From Pseudomonas sp. NBRC 111124 (GTDB taxonomy: Bacteria > Pseudomonadota > Gammaproteobacteria > Pseudomonadales > Pseudomonadaceae): DNA of 64,000 nt. Shown in pieces: positions 1 to 11,209 of this stretch. The stretch lies in NCBI RefSeq assembly GCF_001320245.1, contig NZ_BCBA01000012.1:62001-126000 (forward strand), read 5' to 3'. Each line of letters begins with the position of its first letter. Within the stretch, counting starts at the first letter, position 1. A program made the translations under genes and the position numbers. The notes under the pieces were generated by a model, which saw nothing but the letters and a program-made list of their open reading frames with translations, had not been told where the DNA came from and did not search any database.

Positions 1-629
<629 letters not shown>

Positions 630-645
630 CTAGCTCGTTGACCAC

Positions 646-2793
646 TCAGTTGAAGAAGCGCTGGCCGCTCTTGGCCATTTCACGCAGCTTCGCGGTCGGG
701 TGGTACAGCGGCCCAAGGTCGGCGTACTGGTCGGCCAGGGCAACGAATTCAGCCACACCGATCGAGTCGATGTAGCGCAGCGCACCACCCCGGAATGGAG
801 GGAAACCAATGCCGTAGACCAGGCCCATGTCGGCTTCGGCGGCAGTTTCGACGATGCCGTCTTCCAGGCAGCGCACGGTCTCCAGGCACAGTGGCACCAT
901 CATCCAGTTGATGATGTCTTCGTCGGTCACTTCACGCTGCTCGAAGACGATTGGCTTGAGCACATCCAGCACAGTCGCATCGAAGACTTTCTTCGGCTTG
1001 CCGCGCTTGTCGGTCTCGTAGGCGTAGAAGCCCTTGCCGTTCTTCTGGCCCAGGCGGTTGGCCTCATACAGGGCGTCGACGGCCGAGCGGCGCTCGTCCT
1101 TCATGCGGTCCGGGAAGCCTTCGGCCATCACGTCACGGCCGTGGTGGCCGGTGTCGATGCCGACCACGTCCATCAGGTAGGCCGGGCCCATCGGCCAGCC
1201 GAACTTTTCCATGACCTTGTCGATGCGCACGAAGTCGACGCCCGCACTGACCAGCTTGGCGAAACCGCCGAAGTACGGGAACAGCACACGGTTCACCAGG
1301 AAGCCCGGGCAGTCGTTGACCACGATCGGGTTCTTGCCCATCTTCTTGGCGTAGGCCACGGTGGTGGCAACGGCCACTTCACTGGACTTCTCGCCACGGA
1401 TCACTTCCACCAGCGGCATCATGTGCACCGGGTTGAAGAAGTGCATGCCGACGAAGTTTTCCGGGCGCTTGAGCGCCTTGGCCAGCAGATTGATGGAAAT
1501 GGTCGAGGTGTTGGAAGCAAGGATCGCATCCGCTTTCACCTGGCCTTCCACTTCGGCCAGAACGGCCTGCTTGACTTTCGGGTTCTCGACCACGGCCTCG
1601 ACGACGATGTCGACGTTGGCGAAGTCGCCGTAAGACAGGGTCGGGCGAATGGCGTTGAGTGCTTCGGCCATTTTCGCCGGGGTCAGGCGGCCTTTCTCGA
1701 CGCGGTTGCCGAGCAGCTTGGAGGCCTCGTTCAGGCCCAGCTGGATGGCTTCCTCGCGGATGTCCTTCATCAGGATCGGGGTGCCCTTGACCGCCGACTG
1801 GTAGGCGATGCCGCCACCCATGATGCCGGCGCCGAGTACAGCGGCCTGCTTCACGTCGTGAGCGATCTCGTCATGGGCCTTGGCCTTGCGCTTGAGCTCC
1901 TGGTCATTGAGGAACAGGCCGATCAGGCTTTCGGCAACCGACGTCTTGGCCAGCTTGGCAAAGCCTGCGGCCTCGACTTCCAAGGCCTTGTCGCGGCCGA
2001 AGTTGGCAGCCTTCTGGATGGTCTTGATGGCTTCGACCGGCGCCGGGTAGTTCGGGCCAGCCTGGCCAGCGACAAAGCCCTTGGCAGTTTCAAAAGCCAT
2101 CATCTGCTCGATGGCGTTGAGCTTGAGCTTCTCCAGCTTGGGCTGGCGCTTGGCCTTGTAGTCCAGCTCGCCACTGATGGCGCGCTTGATCAGGTCCAGT
2201 GCACCGGCCTGCAGCAGCTCAGGGGCGACCACGGCATCGACGGCGCCGACTTTCAGGGCGTCTTCAGCACGGTTTTCCTTGCCGGCGGCGATCCACTCGA
2301 TGGCGTTGTCCGAGCCGATCAGGCGCGGCAGGCGCACGGTGCCGCCAAAGCCCGGGTAGATGCCCAGCTTGACTTCCGGCAGGCCGATCTTGGCACTAGT
2401 GGACATGACCCGGTAGTCGGCCGCCAGGCACATTTCCAGACCGCCACCCAGGGCGATGCCATTGATGGCCGCCACGGTCGGCACTTCGAGGTCTTCGAAG
2501 GCATTGAAGATGCGGTTGGCTTCCAGGTTGCCGGCAACCAGTTCGGCCTCGGGCAGCTTGAAGTTATCGACGAATTCGGTGATGTCGGCGCCGACGATGA
2601 ACACGTCCTTGCCACTGCTGACGATCACGCCTTTCACCGAGGCGTCGGCCTTGATGGCTTCGACGGCCTGGCGCAGCTCGTCCAGGGTCAGGCGATTGAA
2701 CTTGTTGACGGACTCACCCTTGAGGTCGAACTTCAGTTCGACGATGCCGCTTTCAAGAGCCTTAACCGTGATGGCTTTACCTTCGTAAATCAT
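646..2793 (-). CDS. fadB: Fatty acid oxidation complex alpha subunit (enoyl-CoA hydratase / 3-hydroxyacyl-CoA dehydrogenase)
   Basis: Multifunctional alpha subunit carrying hydratase, isomerase and NAD-dependent dehydrogenase activities of beta-oxidation. The 715-residue protein starts [16 protein letters not shown]. Its N-terminal third is crotonase-like ([17 protein letters not shown], around residues 109-125). The middle has a dehydrogenase Rossmann motif ([16 protein letters not shown], from about residue 320) and the C-terminal half has the HAD helical domains ([14 protein letters not shown]). The ATG at 2793 was chosen because it gives the family length and has a GGAGAT ribosome binding site; the same frame stays open to 2880 but that extension is not FadB-like. 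fadA follows 31 bases downstream. A PsrA-like palindrome lies about 140 bases upstream, which suggests control by long-chain fatty acids. The length matches the Pseudomonas FadB family exactly. Confidence 0.97.
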   Translation of the reverse strand: MIYEGKAITVKALESGIVELKFDLKGESVNKFNRLTLDELRQAVEAIKADASVKGVIVSSGKDVFIVGADITEFVDNFKLPEAELVAGNLEANRIFNAFEDLEVPTVAAINGIALGGGLEMCLAADYRVMSTSAKIGLPEVKLGIYPGFGGTVRLPRLIGSDNAIEWIAAGKENRAEDALKVGAVDAVVAPELLQAGALDLIKRAISGELDYKAKRQPKLEKLKLNAIEQMMAFETAKGFVAGQAGPNYPAPVEAIKTIQKAANFGRDKALEVEAAGFAKLAKTSVAESLIGLFLNDQELKRKAKAHDEIAHDVKQAAVLGAGIMGGGIAYQSAVKGTPILMKDIREEAIQLGLNEASKLLGNRVEKGRLTPAKMAEALNAIRPTLSYGDFANVDIVVEAVVENPKVKQAVLAEVEGQVKADAILASNTSTISINLLAKALKRPENFVGMHFFNPVHMMPLVEVIRGEKSSEVAVATTVAYAKKMGKNPIVVNDCPGFLVNRVLFPYFGGFAKLVSAGVDFVRIDKVMEKFGWPMGPAYLMDVVGIDTGHHGRDVMAEGFPDRMKDERRSAVDALYEANRLGQKNGKGFYAYETDKRGKPKKVFDATVLDVLKPIVFEQREVTDEDIINWMMVPLCLETVRCLEDGIVETAAEADMGLVYGIGFPPFRGGALRYIDSIGVAEFVALADQYADLGPLYHPTAKLREMAKSGQRFFN

Positions 2794-3210
2794 CAACTGA
2801 TCTCCACGATATGGAAGCTGAACTGTACACGCCGAACGCTGGTGGAAGAGCTGGCCTTGCCGCCCCTGCCCCAGGCACACCCGTCAGCGCGCTAGTCGGG
2901 ATTCTGTATGAGCGAGATGACATACAAACGCTCAATTCATACGCCCGTTTGATTTGGGTATGCACACATTCTCCGAAAAGATCGGCATTGTCAAATGCTC
3001 CCGAACGGGGTGAAAACGCGACTTTCCGGTCATTTTGTATCGCTGGGGAGCAAAACATGATGACAGTGATTGCCGATCATTCACGTCAGCGATTGACCAC
3101 AGGGAATCGGCCGTCGCTGCATCTTTTTTCATGCAACCGGCCAAGCAGTGGCTACACTGCGACTGAATTCAGAAATTTCCCGGCCTGCCTGGCCTTTTCT
3201 GCACTGCAGA
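2794..3210. other. Intergenic region upstream of fadB
   Basis: About 420 bases between the fadB start and a terminator. Apart from the PsrA-like palindrome at 2935-2954 no gene is supported. Short open frames on both strands here show no recognisable protein and no good ribosome binding site. It probably holds the fadBA promoter. Confidence 0.5.
2935..2954. promoter_or_regulatory. PsrA-like operator upstream of fadBA
   Basis: ATTCATACG-CC-CGTTTGATT is a 20-base imperfect palindrome (9+2+9). Its core CATAC-N4-GTTTG differs by one base from the (G/C)AAAC-N2-4-GTTT(G/C) pattern described for the TetR-family fatty-acid sensor PsrA. A further CAAACG lies at 2925-2930. It sits about 140 bases upstream of the fadB start. 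PsrA control of fadBA is known in Pseudomonas; assignment of this exact site is inference. Confidence 0.45.
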
Positions 3211-3258
3211 AACGACGAAGCGGCAACCTGGTAGCTACCGGGTTGCCGCTTCGTCGTT
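3211..3258 (-). terminator. Long hairpin terminator after the 3267-3704 gene
   Basis: Perfect 18-base inverted repeat (3211-3228 and 3241-3258) around a 12-base loop that itself contains the palindrome GGTAGCTACC. On the minus strand the stem ends in TTT. It begins nine bases after the stop codon of the minus-strand gene at 3267. Confidence 0.75.
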
Positions 3259-3266
3259 GTGGGGCT

Positions 3267-3704
3267 TCAAGCGAGGGTGTCGAAGGCGTGGGCAATATCC
3301 TGCAATACAGATTCATCACCGCGCTCGCTCCAGCACAGGGCGATCATGCGCTTGTCAGCCTCGACCTTGTACACGGTCTCCGGCAGGCGCGCGAACACCT
3401 CGTTCAGGCGCGGCTCTTCGCACACTTCCTTCCACTGGTTCAACCAGACACCAGGGCTGACCTGCCAATAGCACCAGCTGTCTTCATGCCCCCGGCGGCG
3501 CCCGCGATGGTACTGCGGGCACGGGCTCGGCGGCTCCTGCTCGAACCAGTGCGGCCACTGCTGCGGTGCCAGCTGCATGGCCAGGCCCATGCGCCGCGCC
3601 TCCATGCGCAGGCTCATCTGCTGCCCCTGCTTGCGTGAAAGGCGCAACCAGGAAAGCGGGCTGAGAATCAGCGCAAGGATTGACACAACCAGCCATACCG
3701 TCAT
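3267..3704 (-). CDS. Conserved hypothetical membrane-anchored protein
   Basis: I do not recognise a named family. From the ATG at 3704 the product has 145 residues and begins MTVWLVVSILALILSPLSWL, one N-terminal transmembrane or signal-anchor segment. A basic stretch follows (RLSRKQGQQMSLRMEARRMG), then a soluble domain rich in tryptophan (WPHWFEQE, SWCYWQV, VWLNQWKEV), so it is probably an inner-membrane anchored protein with a small globular domain. A GGAATC ribosome binding site about nine bases upstream favours 3704 over ATG 3719 or TTG 3731. It stands alone, divergent from the universal stress gene, and ends in a strong hairpin terminator. The reading frame is credible; the function is unknown. 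Confidence 0.75.
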   Translation of the reverse strand: MTVWLVVSILALILSPLSWLRLSRKQGQQMSLRMEARRMGLAMQLAPQQWPHWFEQEPPSPCPQYHRGRRRGHEDSWCYWQVSPGVWLNQWKEVCEEPRLNEVFARLPETVYKVEADKRMIALCWSERGDESVLQDIAHAFDTLA

Positions 3705-3814
3705 ATCTGTAGATTCCATAAAGCGTTGCAAATGAGCGGGTTACTCAGTATTCACGGATGACCTGCCGGAAAGCGACCATACTTCTACTATCGCGATTGT
3801 CAGGAGTACAGCTC

Positions 3815-4255
3815 ATGTCTTACGAACACCTTCTGGTCGCCGTCGACCTCACCGAGGAATGCGACCCGGTGATCAAACGTGCCATGAAGCTCGCCGAGCC
3901 CACAGGCGCCAAGGTCTCGCTGGTGCATATCGTCGAACCGATGGCCATGGCCTTTGGCGGCGACGTGCCGATGGACCTGTCGCAACTGCAACAGCAGCAG
4001 TTCGACCAGGCCAAGGAGCGCATGGACCGCCTGTTCAACAAGTACCCCGGCATCAATCGTGGCGACTCGCACCTGACCTATGGCCAGCCGCGCCAGGAAA
4101 TTCACCAGCTGGCCAAGGAGCAGCATTGCGACCTGATCGTGGTGGGCAGCCATGGTCGGCATGGCCTGGCGTTGCTGCTGGGCTCCACCGCCAATGACGT
4201 GCTGCACGGCGCGCCATGCGATGTGCTGGCGGTACGACTGCTGAAGAAAGAATGA
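3815..4255 (+). CDS. Universal stress protein, UspA family
   Basis: Cytoplasmic single-domain universal stress protein of 146 residues, the usual UspA length. It begins MSYEHLLVAVDLTEECDPVI, and the nucleotide-binding end has DLIVVGSHGRHGLALLLGST, close to the G-2x-G-9x-G(S/T) ATP-binding pattern; the UspA proper of enterobacteria lacks ATP binding but many homologues have it. The ATG at 3815 has AGGAG eight bases upstream and gives the canonical start; the frame opens earlier at 3758 but the extra 19 residues are not conserved-looking. It is monocistronic, followed by a REP pair and then the convergent uup gene. A role in stress or stationary-phase survival is family knowledge only. Confidence 0.92.
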   Translation: MSYEHLLVAVDLTEECDPVIKRAMKLAEPTGAKVSLVHIVEPMAMAFGGDVPMDLSQLQQQQFDQAKERMDRLFNKYPGINRGDSHLTYGQPRQEIHQLAKEQHCDLIVVGSHGRHGLALLLGSTANDVLHGAPCDVLAVRLLKKE

Positions 4256-4262
4256 ACCAGTA

Positions 4263-4365
4263 CCGGCCTATTCGCGGGTAAACCCGCTCCCACAGGTATC
4301 GCACAGATCTGAAGACTGGTGCAGTACCTGTGGGAGCGGGTGCACCCGCGATGGGGCCGTACAGG
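4263..4365. repeat. Inverted pair of REP elements
   Basis: Two degenerate copies of the P. putida type REP unit face each other: one from about 4263 (CGCGGGTAAACCCGCTCCCA core) and one in the opposite orientation to about 4365 (TGGGAGCGGGTGCACCCGCG core), separated by about 30 bases. They lie between the convergent usp and uup genes, the typical place for REP pairs, which protect mRNA ends or stop transcription. Confidence 0.85.
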
Positions 4366-4369
4366 TTGA

Positions 4370-6298
<1,929 letters not shown>

Positions 6299-6520
6299 GT
6301 TCGTCTCCAGAAAGCGGGCGCGCATTCTACCTGACTTGGCCCTTTCCGGCATTAAGTAGACGGTTGTTCAGGGGCTTGGCGACGCCCGGTCAGCGTTAAC
6401 GCCTGGTTACAAGCACAGCGCTATCACCCGCCGCCGGCAAACGGCTAAGCTAAGGCAATCAGATTTCAACAGTGCTGGCTTCGCCGTCACTTCCCCATGG
6501 TTCAACTGCCCGGACGTATC

Positions 6521-8449
6521 ATGCGCAGCCGCCTGTTACAGATTGCTTCCTGCCTGCTGCTCACCGCCGCCACTGCCAGTGCGGCGCAGGCCATCGACCT
6601 TTCCACGCAACGCCAGTACTACGACGAGGCCAAGCGTGCGCTGGCCAAGGGCGACAAAGGCCCTTACCTGCGCTACGCCCAGCAACTGCGCGACTACCCG
6701 CTCACGCCGTACCTGGCCTACGACGAGCTGACCGCGCGCCTGAAGAGTGCCAGCAACGAGGAGATCGAAGGTTTCCTCGCCAAGCACGGCGACCTGCCCC
6801 AGGCCAACTGGATGAAACTGCGCTGGCTGCGCTGGCTGGCCGAACGTGGCGAGTGGAACACCTTCGCCAAGTACTACGACCCCAAGCTCAATTTCACTGA
6901 GCTGGACTGCCTCAATGGCCAGTACCAGCTGAGCCACGGCCAGCGCGCCGAAGGCTTTGCCAGCGCCGAAAAACTGTGGAACGTCGGCAAGACGCAACCG
7001 GCTGCCTGCGACACCCTGTTCGGCATGTGGGCCGCAGAAGGCCAGCTGACCGAGGCCAAGCGCTGGAACCGCGCCAAACTTGCGGCCCAGGCACGCAACT
7101 ACCCGCTGGCCAACAACATGGTGCAGGGCCTGACCACACTCGGGCCGCAGGGCCGTTTGCTAATCGACGTGGCACAGAAGCCGGAACTGCTCAACCAGCC
7201 CTCGCGCTTCTCCCCTGCCAACGAGGCCATGTCCGACGTGGTCAGCCTCGGCCTGCGTCGCCTGGCCAGGCAGGACCCTGATCGGGCCATGGCACTGCTC
7301 GACGACTACGCCCAGCGCATGCATTTCTCACGTGACGAGAAGGTCGCCATCGCCCGCGAGATCGGCCTGACCCTTGCCCGCCGCTACGACCCGCGCGCGC
7401 TGGACCTGATGACCCGCTACGACCCCGAACTGCGTGACAACACAGTCAGCGAATGGCGCCTGCGCCTGCTGCTGCGCCTGGGCCGTTGGGAAGACGCCTA
7501 CGAGCTGACCAAACGCCTGCCACAGGACCTGGCCACCAGCAACCGCTGGAAGTACTGGCAGGCACGCACCCTGGAACTCGCCCAACCGAACAACCCGCAG
7601 ATCCCGTTGCTGTACAAAAACGTGGCTCGCGAACGTGATTTCTACGGTTTCCTCGCGGCTGACCGGGCCAAAACGCCTTACCAACTGAACAACAGGCCAC
7701 TGGTGTTGAGCCCGCAACTGGTCAACAAGGTGCGCAACACGCCAGGCATTCAGCGTGCCCTCGAGTTCCACGCACGTGGCCAAGTGGTCGAAGGCCGCCG
7801 CGAGTGGTACCACGTCAGCCGTCACTTCAACCGCGATGAGATGGTCGCCCAGGCGCGCCTGGCCTACGACATGCGTTGGTACTTCCCGGCCATCCGCACC
7901 ATCAGCCAGGCGCAGTACTGGGACGACCTGGATATCCGCTTCCCAATGGCCTACCGCGACACCCTGGTGCGTGAAGCCAAAGTGCGCGGGCTGCACTCGA
8001 GCTGGGTGTTCGCTATCACCCGCCAGGAAAGCGCGTTCATGGAGGATGCTCGCTCCAGCGTCGGTGCCAGCGGCCTGATGCAGGTGATGCCAGCCACCGC
8101 CAAGGAAACCGCACGCAAGTTCAGCATCCCGCTGGCCTCGCCGCAGCAGATGTTCAACCCGGAGAAGAACATTCAGGTCGGTGCGGCCTACCTGAGCCAG
8201 GTGCATGGCCAGTTCAATGGCAACCGGGTGTTGGCGTCTGCGGCCTACAACGCCGGCCCGGGGCGCGTGCGACAGTGGCTCAAGGGCGCCAAGCACTTGA
8301 GCTTCGACGTGTGGGTTGAGTCGATCCCGTTCGACGAAACGCGCCAATATGTGCAGAACGTGCTGTCGTATTCGGTGATCTACGGGCAGAAGCTAAACGT
8401 GCCGCAGCCGCTGGTGGACTGGCATGAGCGGTATTTCGATGACATGTGA
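6521..8449 (+). CDS. slt: Soluble lytic murein transglycosylase
   Basis: Periplasmic enzyme that cleaves the MurNAc-GlcNAc bond of peptidoglycan, leaving 1,6-anhydro-MurNAc. The 642-residue product starts with a signal peptide (MRSRLLQIASCLLLTAATAS, cut after AQA). A long alpha-helical superhelix (U domain) follows, then a C-terminal Slt70-type catalytic domain. The catalytic motif ITRQESAFMEDARSSVGAS carries the active-site Glu, followed by GLMQVMPATA and AYNAGPGRVRQW. The ATG at 6521 was preferred because it directly precedes the signal peptide; an in-frame ATG at 6497 would add eight residues. No strong ribosome binding site is seen at either. It is divergent from uup, with a 220-base gap between starts. 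Confidence 0.94.
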   Translation: MRSRLLQIASCLLLTAATASAAQAIDLSTQRQYYDEAKRALAKGDKGPYLRYAQQLRDYPLTPYLAYDELTARLKSASNEEIEGFLAKHGDLPQANWMKLRWLRWLAERGEWNTFAKYYDPKLNFTELDCLNGQYQLSHGQRAEGFASAEKLWNVGKTQPAACDTLFGMWAAEGQLTEAKRWNRAKLAAQARNYPLANNMVQGLTTLGPQGRLLIDVAQKPELLNQPSRFSPANEAMSDVVSLGLRRLARQDPDRAMALLDDYAQRMHFSRDEKVAIAREIGLTLARRYDPRALDLMTRYDPELRDNTVSEWRLRLLLRLGRWEDAYELTKRLPQDLATSNRWKYWQARTLELAQPNNPQIPLLYKNVARERDFYGFLAADRAKTPYQLNNRPLVLSPQLVNKVRNTPGIQRALEFHARGQVVEGRREWYHVSRHFNRDEMVAQARLAYDMRWYFPAIRTISQAQYWDDLDIRFPMAYRDTLVREAKVRGLHSSWVFAITRQESAFMEDARSSVGASGLMQVMPATAKETARKFSIPLASPQQMFNPEKNIQVGAAYLSQVHGQFNGNRVLASAAYNAGPGRVRQWLKGAKHLSFDVWVESIPFDETRQYVQNVLSYSVIYGQKLNVPQPLVDWHERYFDDM

Positions 8450-8460
8450 TTGCAGCTGAG

Positions 8461-8553
8461 CCTGTACTGGCCTCTTCGCGGGACAAGCCCGCTCCTACAG
8501 GGATACGCGCTCCCTGTAGGAGCGGGCTTGTCCCGCGAAGAGGCCAATACAGG
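8461..8553. repeat. Inverted pair of REP elements
   Basis: Two REP units in opposite orientation form a near-perfect long palindrome. TACTGGCCTCTTCGCGGGAC starts the left copy and its reverse complement with one change ends the right copy; the middle is CTACAGGGATACGCGCTCCCTGTAG. It fills the whole gap between the convergent slt and MOSC genes and would act as a bidirectional terminator or mRNA stabiliser. Confidence 0.92.
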
Positions 8554-9357
8554 TTACTCGAGTACCTCGACCTTCATCCCCACCTCAAGCCAACCACTGC
8601 CATCCACGGCCAGGTTCTGCCCGAACAGGATGTCGCCTTCCTTCTCGCGGAATGTCTTCAAGGTCGTCAACGGCTCACGGTCAGCACTGCGCTCTCCGGT
8701 CGCCGGGTCGAGCGTGGTGAAGATGCACCGCACACTGGGCTTGAGCACTCGAAACTCCAGCTCGCCAATGCGAATCCGCTTCCAGCCATCCTCGGCAAAC
8801 GGCTCCGCCCCTTGCACCACCAGGTTTGGCCGAAAGCGCAGCATCTCCATGGGCCGGCCAATCCGCCGGCTCAAGTCATCCAGCGAACCTTGCCCGATCA
8901 GCAATAACGGAAAGCCATCAGGGAACGCCGCACGGTCGCTGTTCAGGCCGTAACCATTGGGCAGGTAGCGTGCTCGCTGCTCCGGGCAATGCACCAGGCG
9001 CACCGCCTTGCCGAGCCATTGCGACAACCAGGCGGCCACCTCGTCGCCCGCGTCCGGCACACGCAAGGTATCGCGCCAGAGGGTAACGCCGCGCAGCGCA
9101 TCGTCCGCGCCTGGCACCGCCACCCGCAGTGTCGCCTGCCCAGGCAGCTCAAGCAGCAGTTCGCCTGCCTCGCCCGCGCTGGCCTTCAGCTGGCCCAGTT
9201 GTGGCCAGGCTCGCTGGGTGAGGAAGCGTCCATTCTCTTCCTCGACCACCATCCAGCGTCGATCACCCTGCAACCCCAAAAGGCCCACCGGCGAAGCTTG
9301 CAAACATTGCGCCTGCCCCGACTTCACCGGGTATCGATACAACTCACTGAGAAACAT
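8554..9357 (-). CDS. MOSC domain-containing protein (YcbX-like)
   Basis: 267-residue cytoplasmic protein with an N-terminal MOSC beta-barrel domain (MFLSELYRYPVKSGQAQCLQ) and a C-terminal MOSC domain holding LRFRPNLVVQG and PSVRCIFTTLDP with the conserved cysteine expected to touch the molybdenum cofactor or sulfur. It lacks the C-terminal 2Fe-2S domain of full-length E. coli YcbX. Relatives reduce N-hydroxylated bases such as 6-hydroxylaminopurine. The ATG at 9357 gives the family start and has GAGGCGGG upstream; the frame extends five codons further but without support. It is convergent with slt across a REP pair. Substrate unknown. Confidence 0.85.
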   Translation of the reverse strand: MFLSELYRYPVKSGQAQCLQASPVGLLGLQGDRRWMVVEEENGRFLTQRAWPQLGQLKASAGEAGELLLELPGQATLRVAVPGADDALRGVTLWRDTLRVPDAGDEVAAWLSQWLGKAVRLVHCPEQRARYLPNGYGLNSDRAAFPDGFPLLLIGQGSLDDLSRRIGRPMEMLRFRPNLVVQGAEPFAEDGWKRIRIGELEFRVLKPSVRCIFTTLDPATGERSADREPLTTLKTFREKEGDILFGQNLAVDGSGWLEVGMKVEVLE

Positions 9358-9413
9358 CCCTGCCCGCCTCATGCCTTGTCAAAAGCCAAGCTTATACCTG
9401 GCCGGCAACGGGA

Positions 9414-10349
9414 TCACGCGTTGCTGGTATCCAGCAGCAGACGCTGCTTGACCACATCGACCAAACGGTCGGGCTGAAACTTGGAGAGGAAATTGTCGCA
9501 ACCGACCTTCTTCACCATCGACTCGTTGAAGCTGCCCGACAAGGAGGTGTGGAGCACCACGTAAAGCCTGCGCAGGCGTGCATCGCTACGAATCTCGGTG
9601 GTCAGCCGATAGCCGTCCATCTCTGGCATTTCCGCATCGGTGAAGACCATCAGCAGTTTCTCGCAGACATCCTCCCCCGCATCAGCCCAGCCCTTGAGCA
9701 GGCGCAGCGCTTTCAGGCCATCGCTGGCCACATGCAACTTCACGCCCAGTTGCGACAAGGTATCGCGCAGCTGCGCCAGGGCCACACTGGAATCGTCCAC
9801 CAGCAACACTTCACGGCCGCGCGCACGGGCCAGTACCGGGTCGGCCAGTTTGTCGCCGGAGACCCGGGCGTTATACGGCACGATCTCGGCCAGCACCTTC
9901 TCCACATCGATCACTTCGACCAGCTTGTCATCCACTTTGGTGATGGCCGTCAGGTAATGCTGGCGCCCGGCACTGGCAGGCGGCGGCATGATGGCTTCCC
10001 AGTTCATGTTGACGATGCGATCAACGCCCCCCACCAGAAACGCCTGCACCGAGCGGTTGTACTCGGTGACGATGATGGTGCTATCCGGCCCGGGCTGCAG
10101 CGGGCGCATGCCGATCGCCTGGGACAGGTCGATCACCGGCAGCGTCTGCCCACGCAGGTTGACCACGCCACAGACGAACGCGTGGCGCTGCGGCATCAGG
10201 GTCAGCTTGGGCAGTTGCAGCACTTCCTGCACCTTGAATACGTTGATTGCAAACAACTGCCGGCCAGCCAGCCGGAACATCAGGATTTCCAGACGGTTCT
10301 CACCCACCAATTGCGTGCGTTGGTCTACCGTGTCGAGAATGCCAGCCAT
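9414..10349 (-). CDS. cheV: Chemotaxis coupling/response protein CheV
   Basis: 311-residue protein with an N-terminal CheW-like domain (about residues 15-160: GRQLFAINVFKVQEVL, VCGVVNLRGQTLPVIDL) and a C-terminal receiver domain (from about residue 180: VLLVDDSSVAL, VFTDAEMPEMDGY with the phospho-acceptor Asp near residue 238). CheV couples chemoreceptors to CheA like CheW, and phosphorylation of its receiver is thought to tune adaptation. The ATG at 10349 is preceded by GGGGG at a usable spacing. A consensus sigma-28 promoter lies 48-74 bases upstream, so it belongs to the motility regulon. The divergent neighbour encodes a degenerate Hpt-like protein. Confidence 0.94.
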   Translation of the reverse strand: MAGILDTVDQRTQLVGENRLEILMFRLAGRQLFAINVFKVQEVLQLPKLTLMPQRHAFVCGVVNLRGQTLPVIDLSQAIGMRPLQPGPDSTIIVTEYNRSVQAFLVGGVDRIVNMNWEAIMPPPASAGRQHYLTAITKVDDKLVEVIDVEKVLAEIVPYNARVSGDKLADPVLARARGREVLLVDDSSVALAQLRDTLSQLGVKLHVASDGLKALRLLKGWADAGEDVCEKLLMVFTDAEMPEMDGYRLTTEIRSDARLRRLYVVLHTSLSGSFNESMVKKVGCDNFLSKFQPDRLVDVVKQRLLLDTSNA

Positions 10350-10396
10350 TGGAAAACCCCCAGGGTTGTAGCGAAAAGTATGAAATTATCCGTTCT

Positions 10397-10423
10397 ATAT
10401 CGGCGCTTTGCTGCGCATCTTGA
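10397..10423 (-). promoter_or_regulatory. Sigma-28 (FliA) promoter of cheV
   Basis: On the minus strand TCAA is followed after exactly 15 bases by GCCGATAT, matching the Pseudomonas FliA pattern TCAA-N15-GCCGATA. The -10 element occupies 10397-10404 and the -35 element 10420-10423. The predicted start near 10390 gives a leader of about 40 bases before the cheV ATG. Confidence 0.8.
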
Positions 10424-10557
10424 CCCTTGAAAGAAAATGCGTCGCAGGGCAATTGATATCATATTACCATCATGCTTAACTGCGACATGCCACGCTTGGA
10501 TCCATTCCGGAACTACCTGTCGCCCCCTAGGCGCCCTCAGGGAAACCCCTAGGAGCA

Positions 10558-10574
10558 ATCAGGTGCAACCTGAT
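10558..10574. promoter_or_regulatory. Perfect 17-base palindrome upstream of the Hpt-like gene
   Basis: ATCAGGT-GCA-ACCTGAT, seven-base perfect arms around three bases, sits 125 bases upstream of the gene at 10700 in the divergent region with cheV. It has the size and symmetry of a dimeric repressor or activator site. I do not recognise the cognate factor. Confidence 0.4.
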
Positions 10575-10699
10575 GTTCGCGCTATCCTTTAGCCATTAAT
10601 GTGACGCCATTCTCACTGCATGAATGGAGTCAGGCTTTTGCTAGCGATCGACATGGCGTGTCCATCCCCTGCTCCAGCCCTACGCGCCGGAGTGTTTTG

Positions 10700-11209
10700 A
10701 TGCACAGCAGCGTCTCTAACACCGACACCCTGCAGGGGTTCCTGCTGGATGCCCAGGTCTTGCTGACCCAATCCCAGGAATGCCTGCAACATCTGGAACT
10801 CATCGCCAATGATCCGGACGCCTGCCAATGCCTGAACGGCGCCCTGGATACCCTGGCTCGACGCGCCAGCGCCCTGGGCCTGCTCGAAGTCGCCCACTAT
10901 GCTAGCGTCTTGCAACAGCTGCTCGCCCCGGCCTGCCAGCAGCGGTGCCTGGCCAACGAAGCCCTGCCGATGCTGAATGCCTGCTTGACCTTGCTGGCCT
11001 GGCAACTGGAGCTGATTGACCCGCACACCGGCCGGCTCGCCCTCGACACCTGCGAGCAAATGACGCTGCTGAGCGAACTGGCTGCCGCCCTCAATCAGCC
11101 CTTGCCGCAAACGTGTGCGCCTTGCAACGACAACGGCAGCCAATGCGTGCATCCGCATCCGACAGCGTCATTCAGCCCGTCAACCGACCGACCTGCGCAG
11201 CGCCACTAA
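10700..11209 (+). CDS. Hpt-like helical protein lacking the phospho-histidine
   Basis: 169-residue protein beginning MHSSVSNTDTLQGFLLDAQV, almost wholly alpha-helical up to residue 140 and ending in a low-complexity tail. The stretch LLTQSQECLQHLELIANDPD followed by LNGALDTLARRASALGLLEV resembles the first two helices of histidine phosphotransfer domains of CheA type (LFRAAHTLKG...). At the position of the phosphorylated His there is Asp (about residue 50) and the KG of HTLKG is AR. It may therefore bind a partner without transferring phosphate. GGAGTG seven bases before ATG 10700 supports this start. It is divergent from cheV, which suggests a chemotaxis link. The Hpt relation is inferred from pattern only. 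Confidence 0.6.
   Translation: MHSSVSNTDTLQGFLLDAQVLLTQSQECLQHLELIANDPDACQCLNGALDTLARRASALGLLEVAHYASVLQQLLAPACQQRCLANEALPMLNACLTLLAWQLELIDPHTGRLALDTCEQMTLLSELAAALNQPLPQTCAPCNDNGSQCVHPHPTASFSPSTDRPAQRH

Noticed and set aside
700..2895. 731-codon open frame on the plus strand
   Set aside because: Antisense shadow of fadB with biased composition and no recognisable domain.
2777..3058. 93-codon minus-strand frame upstream of fadB
   Set aside because: It overlaps the fadB start and the PsrA-like operator, is unlike any family I know, and lacks a good ribosome binding site.
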